From Oscillospiraceae bacterium (GTDB taxonomy: Bacteria; Bacillota_A; Clostridia; Oscillospirales; Ruminococcaceae): 7,123 nucleotides of DNA. The stretch covers positions 1-7,123 of the forward strand of contig JAGDDO010000305.1 of the NCBI GenBank assembly GCA_017848205.1. Reading direction: 5' to 3'. The translations under genes and the position numbers were made by a program. Positions 1 to 5,451 of the stretch are shown here, piece after piece (the first letter of the stretch is position 1; the number at the start of each line of letters is the position of its first letter). Under the pieces are notes generated by a model. It was not told the origin of the DNA. It did not search any database and saw only the letters and a list, made by a program, of their open reading frames with translations.

Positions 1-418
1 CCATTCCTACGATCTCAAGGAGCTCCTTAGCTCGTGTGTTTCTTTCCTTTCTTCCCTTTCCGGCGTACATCATCGGGATCTCAACGTTTTTGAGAGCTGA
101 AGTTCTCGGAATAAGGTTGAAGTTCTGAAAAACGAAACCTATCTGCTTGTTTCTTATATTACTGAGTTTTTTGTCTGAAAGCTTGCTTATATCTTCACCG
201 TTGAAGAAATAGGAACCTTCTGTAGGTCTGTCAAGTGCCCCGATTATATTCATAAGTGTACTTTTACCTGAACCCGATTCACCGACAATGGCAACGAATT
301 CGCCTTCGTGTACTTTTATATCCATACCGTTGAGGATCTGAAGTTCATTAGGCTGACCAATGTAAAAACGTTTTATAATTCCCTGAAGATCAACTACAAC
401 CTTTTTCTCATTCGTCAC
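1..418 (-). CDS. ABC transporter ATP-binding protein, LolD/MacB type (partial, N-terminal 139 residues)
   Basis: This is the nucleotide-binding subunit of an ABC exporter; it would hydrolyse ATP at the inner face of the membrane to drive an FtsX/MacB-type permease. The visible part carries the Walker A motif GESGSGKST (residues 46-54) and the Q-loop in FVFQNFNLIPR (Q98). It also has the 'ALKNVEIPMMYAG' stretch typical of the LolD/MacB/lipoprotein-release class. The ABC signature, Walker B and H-loop lie beyond the left edge. I chose the GTG at 418 because AGAGGTG (complement of 425-431) sits 6 nt upstream and the nearby ATG is out of frame and soon stops. The first 11 bases overlap the end of the adaptor gene, and the ribosome site lies inside that gene, so translational coupling is likely. 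The family and adaptor partner suggest export of a peptide, antibiotic or lipid-like substrate, but the substrate cannot be read from the sequence. Confidence 0.95.
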   Translation of the reverse strand, partial: MTNEKKVVVDLQGIIKRFYIGQPNELQILNGMDIKVHEGEFVAIVGESGSGKSTLMNIIGALDRPTEGSYFFNGEDISKLSDKKLSNIRNKQIGFVFQNFNLIPRTSALKNVEIPMMYAGKGRKERNTRAKELLEIVGM

Positions 419-1853
419 TCTTATCACCTCTGCCTGTCTTGACTTCGACAATTTCGCCGTCTTTAACTCTGCCCGGTGATGAGACGATGTAGTCACCCTT
501 TTCAAGGCCATCGCCGCTGATCTCGGTATATTTATCAGATTCAAGGCCCTTGGTTACTTCTACCTTACGGAGCTTGTATGTATCATCAGCCTGTTTTTCA
601 GCTTCGTAAACATAGAACTTCTTGTCCTCATCCTTTTCGCTGTCATCATCCTTGTCCTTGTCGCTGAAAATTGATTTATTACTTACTGCAAGAATATTTT
701 CCGCATCAACTGTCATGATCTCAACCTTAGCTGACATACCAATTCGGAAGTTTGTAGTGTCGTCTATATTGATATAACTGTCAAATCCCTGAGCTGACTT
801 GATATCGAGAACTCTGTCTACAGTTCCGGTGTATTCATCGTCTTTTCTTGCAGGAATAGTGATCTTGGCTTTCATTCCGGATTTAACTGTAAGAAGATCT
901 TCTTCATCAATAACTACATGAACACACATATTTGATGCATTCTGAAGTGTCATGAGAACGCCCTCACGGCATGCTTTTCCTTCTTCACCTTTTATTTCTG
1001 ATACAACACCATCGCCAGTTGCCTTGATCTTTGTTTTTTCAAGATCCTTCTTCAGTTCTTCAAGTTTGTTCTTGTTGCTTGTGTCAGAACTGTTTGTAAG
1101 AGAGTATGTATCGATGTTATACTGAGCTGAATCCTTCTGGCTGTTTGCCTGAAGTTTAGCTGATTCAAGCTGTTTCTCATATAAATTTATCTGTTCACTG
1201 ATTGACTGCATCTGTGCATTTGCAGTTTCATAGGCACTCATGGCTGCAGCAACTTCCTGCATTTTCATCTTGTACTGCTCCATGATGATCTCAGCCTGAT
1301 CAGTATTTTCAGCATTAAGAGCTGCATTTTTCAGATCATTTGCTTCGTTATAAAGGCTGTCATATCTTGAACGGTTTTCATTATAGATATTCTGCTGATT
1401 ATTATAGTTACTTCTTGCTTCATCGAGTTTGTCAGAAGCTTCTTTTATATCTATCTCGCCCGATTTTTTTGTATTTTCGAGTTCCTTCTGAAGCTGCTGA
1501 TACTTGTAGTCATAAAGTGTGCTTGAATCGCTGACAATCTTTTCAAGATCAGAGATCTGCTTTTCAATATCAGTCGAATCAAGTTCGCAGAGTACGTCTC
1601 CTGCTTTTACCTGATCGCCGACACTTACGTTGATTTTCTTTACCTTGAGACTAGTAAGATCAGTCATGATAGTTGAGTCGTTATCAGTACTCTCAACTTT
1701 TCCTTCGATCTTAAGTGAACTGCTTAAGTCCTGTTCGGAAAACTCCGATACATTAACTTTTTTTGTGGTGTCAGTCTCTTTCTTTCCGCATCCGGCTGAA
1801 AGAAAACATAATGAGCAAAGAAGTGCAGTTACTCTCAGCATTTTTCTGTTCAT
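408..1853 (-). CDS. HlyD/MacA-like efflux adaptor (membrane fusion) lipoprotein
   Basis: This 481-aa protein is the adaptor subunit of an ABC export system, anchored outside the membrane. A positively charged N-terminus and hydrophobic segment end in LSAGC, so Cys22 is the predicted lipidated residue. Residues about 66-92 form the first lipoyl-like half (VKKINVSVGDQVKAGDVLC). About 93-275 is a long Gln/Glu/Lys/Asn-rich region expected to be an alpha-helical coiled-coil hairpin, and about 274-303 is the second lipoyl half (KIKATGDGVVSEI). Beta-barrel (about 308-382) and membrane-proximal domains (about 385-475) follow. An acidic/lysine insert (about 398-412, DKDKDDDSEKDEDKK) interrupts the C-terminal part. 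The ATPase gene overlaps its stop codon, as in macA-macB operons. A weak AAGGA lies 12 nt before the ATG, a rather long spacing, while the promoter at 1923-1951 is perfect. Gram-positive adaptors of this type often export antimicrobial peptides or drugs; the substrate here is unknown. Confidence 0.93.
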   Translation of the reverse strand: MNRKMLRVTALLCSLCFLSAGCGKKETDTTKKVNVSEFSEQDLSSSLKIEGKVESTDNDSTIMTDLTSLKVKKINVSVGDQVKAGDVLCELDSTDIEKQISDLEKIVSDSSTLYDYKYQQLQKELENTKKSGEIDIKEASDKLDEARSNYNNQQNIYNENRSRYDSLYNEANDLKNAALNAENTDQAEIIMEQYKMKMQEVAAAMSAYETANAQMQSISEQINLYEKQLESAKLQANSQKDSAQYNIDTYSLTNSSDTSNKNKLEELKKDLEKTKIKATGDGVVSEIKGEEGKACREGVLMTLQNASNMCVHVVIDEEDLLTVKSGMKAKITIPARKDDEYTGTVDRVLDIKSAQGFDSYINIDDTTNFRIGMSAKVEIMTVDAENILAVSNKSIFSDKDKDDDSEKDEDKKFYVYEAEKQADDTYKLRKVEVTKGLESDKYTEISGDGLEKGDYIVSSPGRVKDGEIVEVKTGRGDKSDE

Positions 1854-1888
1854 AAAATTTGTCTATCCTTTCTTGTTTTGTTTTATTA

Positions 1889-1950
1889 TGACACTATGAT
1901 ATGAAAGATGTCACATAAATAAATTATACTACTGACATTAAAAATTGTCA
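1889..1950. promoter_or_regulatory. TGACA/TGTCA half-site cluster (possible operator)
   Basis: Four pentamer half-sites occur in two inverted pairs: TGACA 1889-1893 with TGTCA 1909-1913, and TGACA 1933-1937 with TGTCA 1946-1950. One pair overlaps the adaptor promoter and the other lies in its early leader, which is where a repressor would act. A regulator is not encoded in the window. The pentamers are short, so this is a tentative call. Confidence 0.3.
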
Positions 1951-1951
1951 A
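1923..1951 (-). promoter_or_regulatory. Consensus sigma-A promoter of the adaptor/ABC operon
   Basis: On the minus strand TTGACA (complement of 1946-1951), a 17-nt spacer and TATAAT (complement of 1923-1928) match the consensus at all 12 positions. The predicted start near 1916 leaves a leader of roughly 60 nt before the ATG at 1853. A TGACA-N8-TGTCA inverted repeat (1933-1950) overlaps the -35 box and spacer. Confidence 0.85.
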
Positions 1952-2096
1952 TATAATTTGTACTTTAAACAGCATCAGAATCAACACAATTCGTAAGCTG
2001 CGTGCATTTATAATTATCTATTAAGTATAGTATAACACCTATTTTTAGTAATTTCCTTATTTTAATATTACCGTACATTACAATTTTGTAACCTAA

Positions 2097-2153
2097 GGAA
2101 ACGCTGATTAAATCGGAAATCCGGCTTCGCCGGATTTCCGAATGCAGTTAATC
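2097..2153. repeat. Nested palindromic element (perfect 13-bp hairpin within outer 6-bp arms)
   Basis: Arms 2113-2125 and 2129-2141 are perfect complements around a 3-nt loop (TTC). A second pair, GATTAA 2106-2111 and TTAATC 2148-2153, lies outside them. The GC-rich core contrasts with the AT-rich flanks. It has no T-run on either side, so it is not a typical intrinsic terminator. The form suits a small dispersed palindromic repeat (REP- or MITE-like); only one full copy is visible here, so that label is inference. Confidence 0.6.
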
Positions 2154-2159
2154 ATTCCA

Positions 2160-2189
2160 TTGACACTTTACTCGGTCATATGATATAAT
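2160..2189 (+). promoter_or_regulatory. Strong extended -10 promoter of the 116-aa gene
   Basis: TTGACA (2160-2165) and TATAAT (2184-2189) are both exact, with an 18-nt spacer and an extended -10 TG at 2181-2182. The predicted transcript begins near 2196, leaving a leader of about 75 nt before the ATG at 2272. Confidence 0.85.
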
Positions 2190-2195
2190 TATATA

Positions 2196-2229
2196 GAACG
2201 CAAAAATGATTTTTACGTTCACTTAAGTG
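2196..2229 (+). promoter_or_regulatory. Start-site palindromes in the leader of the 116-aa gene
   Basis: Arms 2196-2207 and 2209-2220 (GAACGCAAAAAT against ATTTTTACGTTC) match at 11 of 12 positions around a single base. They are followed directly by the 10-bp palindrome CACTTAAGTG (2220-2229). They start at the predicted transcription start, so they could be an operator or a 5' RNA hairpin. Which one cannot be settled by eye. Confidence 0.45.
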
Positions 2230-2271
2230 TGCATAAGAGCATGAACTTTATTAATTCGGGGAGGCATAAAA

Positions 2272-2622
2272 ATGGGATATAACAAGTATCTTTGGAATAC
2301 CGGGAAGAAAGAATCAGAGGAAACTTTCGGCCAGGTAAAGATCTCTCCTATTGATGAAGCTGCCATGCCGACATTTGATGTCGTTATCCATTACGGAGCC
2401 GGCCACAAATGTGAAATAGCTGACTATAATCCGGACAATGTTGTACCGAAGGCGCTTTATCTTTTCAGTATAAGCTATTACAACATAATCCGTATCTCAG
2501 ATCCGGCAGGTATATTCCAGGACGACGGTATTATTGTCGAAACCAGAAGAATAATCAACAGCCAGATGAATTTATACGGACACACACGTTTCTACCTTGT
2601 TAAAACATTTATGCTAAACTGA
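2272..2622 (+). CDS. Hypothetical protein, 116 aa, no recognised family
   Basis: I do not recognise this protein. It has no signal peptide and no transmembrane segment; the most hydrophobic stretch (KALYLFSISYYNIIRI, about residues 60-75) is too short and polar for a clear membrane helix. It looks like a small soluble mixed alpha/beta cytoplasmic protein. A few features may help a search: an N-terminal MGYNKYLWNTGKK, a central IHYGAGHKCEIADYNPDN with an H-x-G-x-G-H-K-C pattern, and aromatic-rich YLFSISYYN. Support for a real gene is strong: a perfect extended promoter, GGGGAGG (2258-2264) 7 nt before the ATG, and an intrinsic terminator about 30 nt after the stop. It is monocistronic. The palindromes in its leader suggest regulation. 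Confidence 0.85.
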   Translation: MGYNKYLWNTGKKESEETFGQVKISPIDEAAMPTFDVVIHYGAGHKCEIADYNPDNVVPKALYLFSISYYNIIRISDPAGIFQDDGIIVETRRIINSQMNLYGHTRFYLVKTFMLN

Positions 2623-2651
2623 TTTTTCAGATGCCATAAAACAAAATACAT

Positions 2652-2696
2652 AAAAAAAGATGTGCAGACCTCATCAAAGGCTGCGCATCTTTTTTT
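2652..2696. terminator. Bidirectional intrinsic terminator between convergent genes
   Basis: Arms 2652-2667 and 2681-2696 pair through A7-GATGTGCAG against CTGCGCATC-T7 with one wobble position. An inner CCT/AGG extends the stem. Seven A residues at one end and seven T residues at the other give a U-run on both strands, so it can end the 116-aa gene (plus) and the 72-aa gene (minus). Confidence 0.9.
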
Positions 2697-2709
2697 ATCA
2701 TACGGGATC

Positions 2710-2928
2710 TCAGCTTATAATAACTGATCCAGTAACATCATCTTTATAGTACTGCTTTATTATCTTTCCTGTTTCGGCATCAGCCAGAACCACGCTGGCA
2801 AGAGTGCATCCGCAGAGAAGAGTATATTTTTCCACCGCATGGGCGAAATCTTCAAAGTTTTCTCTTTTGACCTCAAGAATGTCGCTGTCCTTTTCCGGTT
2901 CTTCAACATAACAAACAATGTATCTCAC
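2710..2928 (-). CDS. Hypothetical small protein, 72 aa, GTG start
   Basis: I do not recognise a family. The protein is small, acidic and apparently soluble: an N-terminal beta-like RYIVCYVEE, an amphipathic middle (NFEDFAHAVEKYTLLCGCTL) and a beta-hairpin-like end (SVVLADAETGKIIKQYYKD). A Cys-Gly-Cys occurs at about residues 39-41. The start is GTG; GGAGGA (complement of 2937-2942) lies 8 nt upstream and there is no better ATG. A promoter (2962-2990) and the shared terminator at 2652-2696 support a monocistronic gene. It is transcribed away from the dockerin-like/C39 peptidase gene, with the two -35 boxes 15 bp apart, so the pair may be co-regulated. Confidence 0.8.
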   Translation of the reverse strand: MRYIVCYVEEPEKDSDILEVKRENFEDFAHAVEKYTLLCGCTLASVVLADAETGKIIKQYYKDDVTGSVIIS

Positions 2929-2961
2929 TTTTTTGTTCCTCCGTAAGAATTATTTGTCTTA

Positions 2962-2990
2962 ATTTTACCACACGCAAATACAAAAGTCCA
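2962..2990 (-). promoter_or_regulatory. Promoter of the 72-aa gene
   Basis: On the minus strand TGGACT (complement of 2985-2990), a 17-nt spacer and TAAAAT (complement of 2962-2967) are found. A TG one base before the -10 makes an extended -10 element. The -35 is weak (4 of 6). Confidence 0.65.
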
Positions 2991-3005
2991 GCACAATAAA
3001 AAAAT

Positions 3006-3034
3006 TTGACAAATAAACTTCTAAGTAGTAAAAT
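3006..3034 (+). promoter_or_regulatory. Promoter of the dockerin-like/C39 peptidase gene
   Basis: TTGACA (3006-3011), 17 nt, then TAAAAT (3029-3034): 11 of 12 consensus positions. The start would be near 3041, leaving a leader of about 28 nt. The TTG of the -35 box opens the long reading frame, which could mislead gene callers. Confidence 0.85.
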
Positions 3035-3055
3035 TAGAATGTTTGATTATAAATC

Positions 3056-3063
3056 AAAGGAGG
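3056..3063 (+). promoter_or_regulatory. Ribosome binding site fixing the start at ATG 3069
   Basis: AAAGGAGG lies 5 nt before ATG 3069. The upstream in-frame TTG at 3006 is part of the -35 box and cannot be in the transcript made from this promoter. Confidence 0.9.
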
Positions 3064-3068
3064 AAAAA

Positions 3069-5291
3069 ATGAAAAAAAAGATCAGCAAGATCATACCTGC
3101 TGCTCTTCTCGCTGCTCCCCTGCCTTTTGCAGATCCTGCACATATCAGAACCGATGCAGCCGAGAACAGATCAATTGCAGGTCTGAAGCAATATATTTTC
3201 GGAAACATTCTTCAGCACTCCGATTATAATGCTTCACTTGACACGAACAACGACAAATGTCTTGATGTCTTTGACATCATCAGATTCAAGCAGGAACAGT
3301 ACAGCATAGGTACATGCGGACTTACTGCCAGACCTGCAGAAACCACTGTCACATCGTTTGTTACTACTGCAACTACTGAACCGGCCAGAACCGGCATCAG
3401 CGAAGTAACTACGCCAGATGAAACATCAGCCGTAACAGATACTGCACCGGCTGAAACGACAGGAGAACAGGTTTCGGAAAGCATATCAGCATCAGAAACA
3501 ACAGCATTCGTTTCTGCTCCTGAAACAGAAGCACAGGTTACAGGCATTACAGAAAGCACTGATGCTCAGGTAACCGAAGCTCTTACAACTACACTTACCG
3601 AAGGTGCTGTCACATCAGAAAGCACAGCTGCAGTAACTACTGTAACCACAGCGCCGGTCACCACCACGGTCACAACAACTACCGCTCCGGTAACCACAAC
3701 TGTTACAACAACCTCGACAGCTCCTGCCACAACCGCAGTTACAACAACTACTGCTCCGGTGACTACTACTGTTACAACTACCTCGGCAGCTCCTGTCACA
3801 ACTACAGTTACAACAACCACTGCTCCGGTAACTACAACAGTAACAACTACAACTGCGGCTCCTGTTACCACAGCAGTTACAACAACTACTCCGGCTCCGG
3901 TGACAACACTTCCGGAAAAGAAGATTATCTCAAGCGTCAAGAGCATGCTTCAGAGCCCTGAACTTCCGACAGGATGCGAAGCTACAGGCCTTACTATCGC
4001 AGTAAGATGGTACGGTTATGATGTCAGCAAAAACGATATGGCTATGAAATATATGCCTCGCCAGGATTTCTACTACTCGGGAGGAAAACTTATCGGTGCA
4101 GACTTCATAACTACATTTGCCGGTGATCCTTCAAGAAACGATCTTTCTTACGGATGCTACATTCCTTGTATGGTCAAGACAGTGGATAATTACTTCCAGG
4201 CTGTCGGAAGCAGCTACCGCGGCAAAGATATTTCCGGCAAGGAACTCGAAGACCTCTTCCCTTATATAGCAAACAATATTCCGGTCGTGGTTATTTCCAC
4301 TCCGGAACTTGTAAACCCGAGAACGGGCGATTCATGGTATACTGCAGACGGCCGTTATGTCACATGGCAGCGTGGTCACCACTGCACAGTTCTTATCGGA
4401 TACGACAAAACAAGATCAAAGGTTTACTGTGCAGACCCTATGATGCTCAAGGGTGTTGTTGAATGGGATATTGCCCAGTTCAAGAACATTTACAATCAGA
4501 AGGGCAAGCATGCAATGATAATCGATACCGGATCAGTTAAACCTCCTAAAAAGGCACTTAAGGAAGGCGACCAGGTCAGATTTGCAGGCTGGGTGAATAC
4601 AAGCAGTGACGGATCCGGATCTGACAAATACCTTGACTCCGGCGTTTATACGATCACAAAGATCCTCGACCCTTCAATTAAAAGACCGGTAAACATCGGA
4701 AATGCAGGCTGGGCACCTTACGATGCTATCTATGAAAACCAGCCTTATTTCGGAAACGGAACTCCTTCCGAACCGACAACTCCGGAAAATCCGGCTTCGC
4801 CTTCACCTTCATCAAATGCAGAATCTTCGGTTACAAGCGGTCAGGTATACAACATAGTAAACTGCATGAGCCGTAAATACTTAAACGTTGACTACGGAAA
4901 AGATGCCGACGGAACAAACATCTACCAGTGGACAAGCGACGGAAGTACTGAACAGAAGTTCAAGGCAGTTGCTTCTTCTGACGCATGGAAACTCCTCGCA
5001 ATGTGCAGCTCATCCGGCGGAAACCGTATGGTAACTGCAGTCAAGCCAGAAGACGGAGAAAACGTATATCTCTTCAAACCGACAAATGATGTAACTCAGC
5101 TCTGGACATTCACAAAGATAAAGGACGGCATATACGCCATCGGACTTAAAGCATATCCGGGTTATGTTCTCACATCGACAGACTACAATAACGGATCAGC
5201 CTCAGGTACATCAAAGACTTCAGGCGGCAACGTATTCATAAGCAGATACACAGGCGCTGAAAACCAGCTCTGGTATTTTGAAAAGAAATAA
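3069..5291 (+). CDS. Secreted multidomain protein: single-loop dockerin-like segment, Thr-rich linker, C39-like cysteine peptidase, SH3-like segment, ricin-type lectin
   Basis: This 740-aa protein is exported by an N-terminal signal (MKKKISKIIPAALLAAPLPF). Residues about 36-80 resemble a dockerin: a helix SIAGLKQYIFG, then one EF-hand-type loop with D58, N60, D62, C64, D66 and D69 at the ligand positions and helix IIRFKQE. The first calcium loop is missing. A Thr/Val/Pro linker (about 90-285) contains 11-12 residue tandem repeats. The C39-like peptidase domain (about 287-485) has Cys303 in LPTGCEATG, His437/438 in GHHCTVLIGYD and Asp456 in CADP, so the catalytic set looks intact. An SH3-like segment (about 498-560, EGDQVRFAG...YTITKI) follows. 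Residues about 590-740 form a ricin-type beta-trefoil with QLW motifs (TQLWTF, NQLWYF) for carbohydrate binding. The likely role is a peptidase held at a cellulosome-like complex or glycan surface; its substrate is unknown. Confidence 0.93.
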   Translation: MKKKISKIIPAALLAAPLPFADPAHIRTDAAENRSIAGLKQYIFGNILQHSDYNASLDTNNDKCLDVFDIIRFKQEQYSIGTCGLTARPAETTVTSFVTTATTEPARTGISEVTTPDETSAVTDTAPAETTGEQVSESISASETTAFVSAPETEAQVTGITESTDAQVTEALTTTLTEGAVTSESTAAVTTVTTAPVTTTVTTTTAPVTTTVTTTSTAPATTAVTTTTAPVTTTVTTTSAAPVTTTVTTTTAPVTTTVTTTTAAPVTTAVTTTTPAPVTTLPEKKIISSVKSMLQSPELPTGCEATGLTIAVRWYGYDVSKNDMAMKYMPRQDFYYSGGKLIGADFITTFAGDPSRNDLSYGCYIPCMVKTVDNYFQAVGSSYRGKDISGKELEDLFPYIANNIPVVVISTPELVNPRTGDSWYTADGRYVTWQRGHHCTVLIGYDKTRSKVYCADPMMLKGVVEWDIAQFKNIYNQKGKHAMIIDTGSVKPPKKALKEGDQVRFAGWVNTSSDGSGSDKYLDSGVYTITKILDPSIKRPVNIGNAGWAPYDAIYENQPYFGNGTPSEPTTPENPASPSPSSNAESSVTSGQVYNIVNCMSRKYLNVDYGKDADGTNIYQWTSDGSTEQKFKAVASSDAWKLLAMCSSSGGNRMVTAVKPEDGENVYLFKPTNDVTQLWTFTKIKDGIYAIGLKAYPGYVLTSTDYNNGSASGTSKTSGGNVFISRYTGAENQLWYFEKK
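3648..3915 (+). repeat. In-frame tandem repeat coding for TAPVTTTVTTT units
   Basis: About seven full units of 33-36 bases and one partial unit encode [TA]AP[VA]TT[TA]VTTT(S/T). Unit lengths alternate 11 and 12 residues, giving a higher-order period of 23 residues (69 bases) across the first six. Copies differ mainly at synonymous third positions, so the peptide is conserved more than the DNA. It is an extended, probably O-glycosylated, linker between the dockerin-like segment and the peptidase. Confidence 0.9.
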
Positions 5292-5300
5292 ATAACGCAG

Positions 5301-5327
5301 AACTTTGCTGTGCTGATCAGTAAAGTT
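5301..5327 (+). other. Hairpin just after the C39 peptidase stop codon
   Basis: Arms 5301-5310 (AACTTTGCTG) and 5318-5327 (CAGTAAAGTT) pair over 10 positions with one G-U, around a 7-nt loop. No U-run follows. It may protect the 3' end of the mRNA rather than terminate. Confidence 0.5.
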
Positions 5328-5356
5328 AACGGCACTTCATAAGTTCGGTATAAACG

Positions 5357-5395
5357 AAACAGCTCTGAATGATATTTGCATTCAGAGCTGTTTTT
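5357..5395 (+). terminator. Intrinsic terminator of the dockerin-like/C39 peptidase gene
   Basis: A perfect 15-bp stem (5357-5371 with 5379-5393) with a 7-nt loop is followed by a T-run (5391-5395). On the minus strand only three U residues follow, so it is chiefly a plus-strand terminator, though it could also stop the opposing dockerin gene. Confidence 0.9.
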
Positions 5396-5402
5396 GATTA
5401 TA

Positions 5403-5445
5403 TGATTTACGATGCGTTTCCGCTCCGGTCGGTAAATCAGTTTTT
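5403..5445 (+). terminator. Second, weaker terminator-like hairpin
   Basis: TGATTTAC (5403-5410) and GTAAATCA (5432-5439) form a perfect 8-bp stem followed by TTTTT (5441-5445). The 21-nt loop is GC-rich and may fold further. It could back up the terminator at 5357-5395 and insulate the convergent gene. Confidence 0.45.
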
Positions 5446-5451
5446 CGCTTA

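Larger units (their letters stand above)
1854..2271. other. Gene-poor AT-rich intergenic region between divergent transcription units
   Basis: No convincing coding region is seen in these 418 bases. They hold the adaptor promoter and half-site cluster (1889-1951), an inverted repeat TTACAA-TT-TTGTAA (2078-2091), a palindromic element (2097-2153), and the promoter plus leader palindromes of the 116-aa gene (2160-2229). The stretch 1952-2077 is AT-rich with nothing I can name. Confidence 0.8.

Noticed and set aside
1340..1534. Plus-strand reading frame of 64 aa, and another at 1630-1899
   Set aside because: Both lie mostly within the adaptor gene on the other strand, have no ribosome site and no plausible protein composition.
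2113..2141. Intrinsic terminator
   Set aside because: The stem is perfect but no T-run follows on either strand, and no gene ends next to it.
3648..3915. CRISPR-like repeat array
   Set aside because: The repeats are in-frame, back to back without unique spacers, and code for a Thr-rich linker.
3566..3946. Long Val-rich reading frame on the minus strand (126 aa), with a similar 111-aa one at 3224-3559
   Set aside because: It is the antisense of the Thr-rich repeat: ACN codons read backwards give Val-type codons. No ribosome site or promoter supports it.
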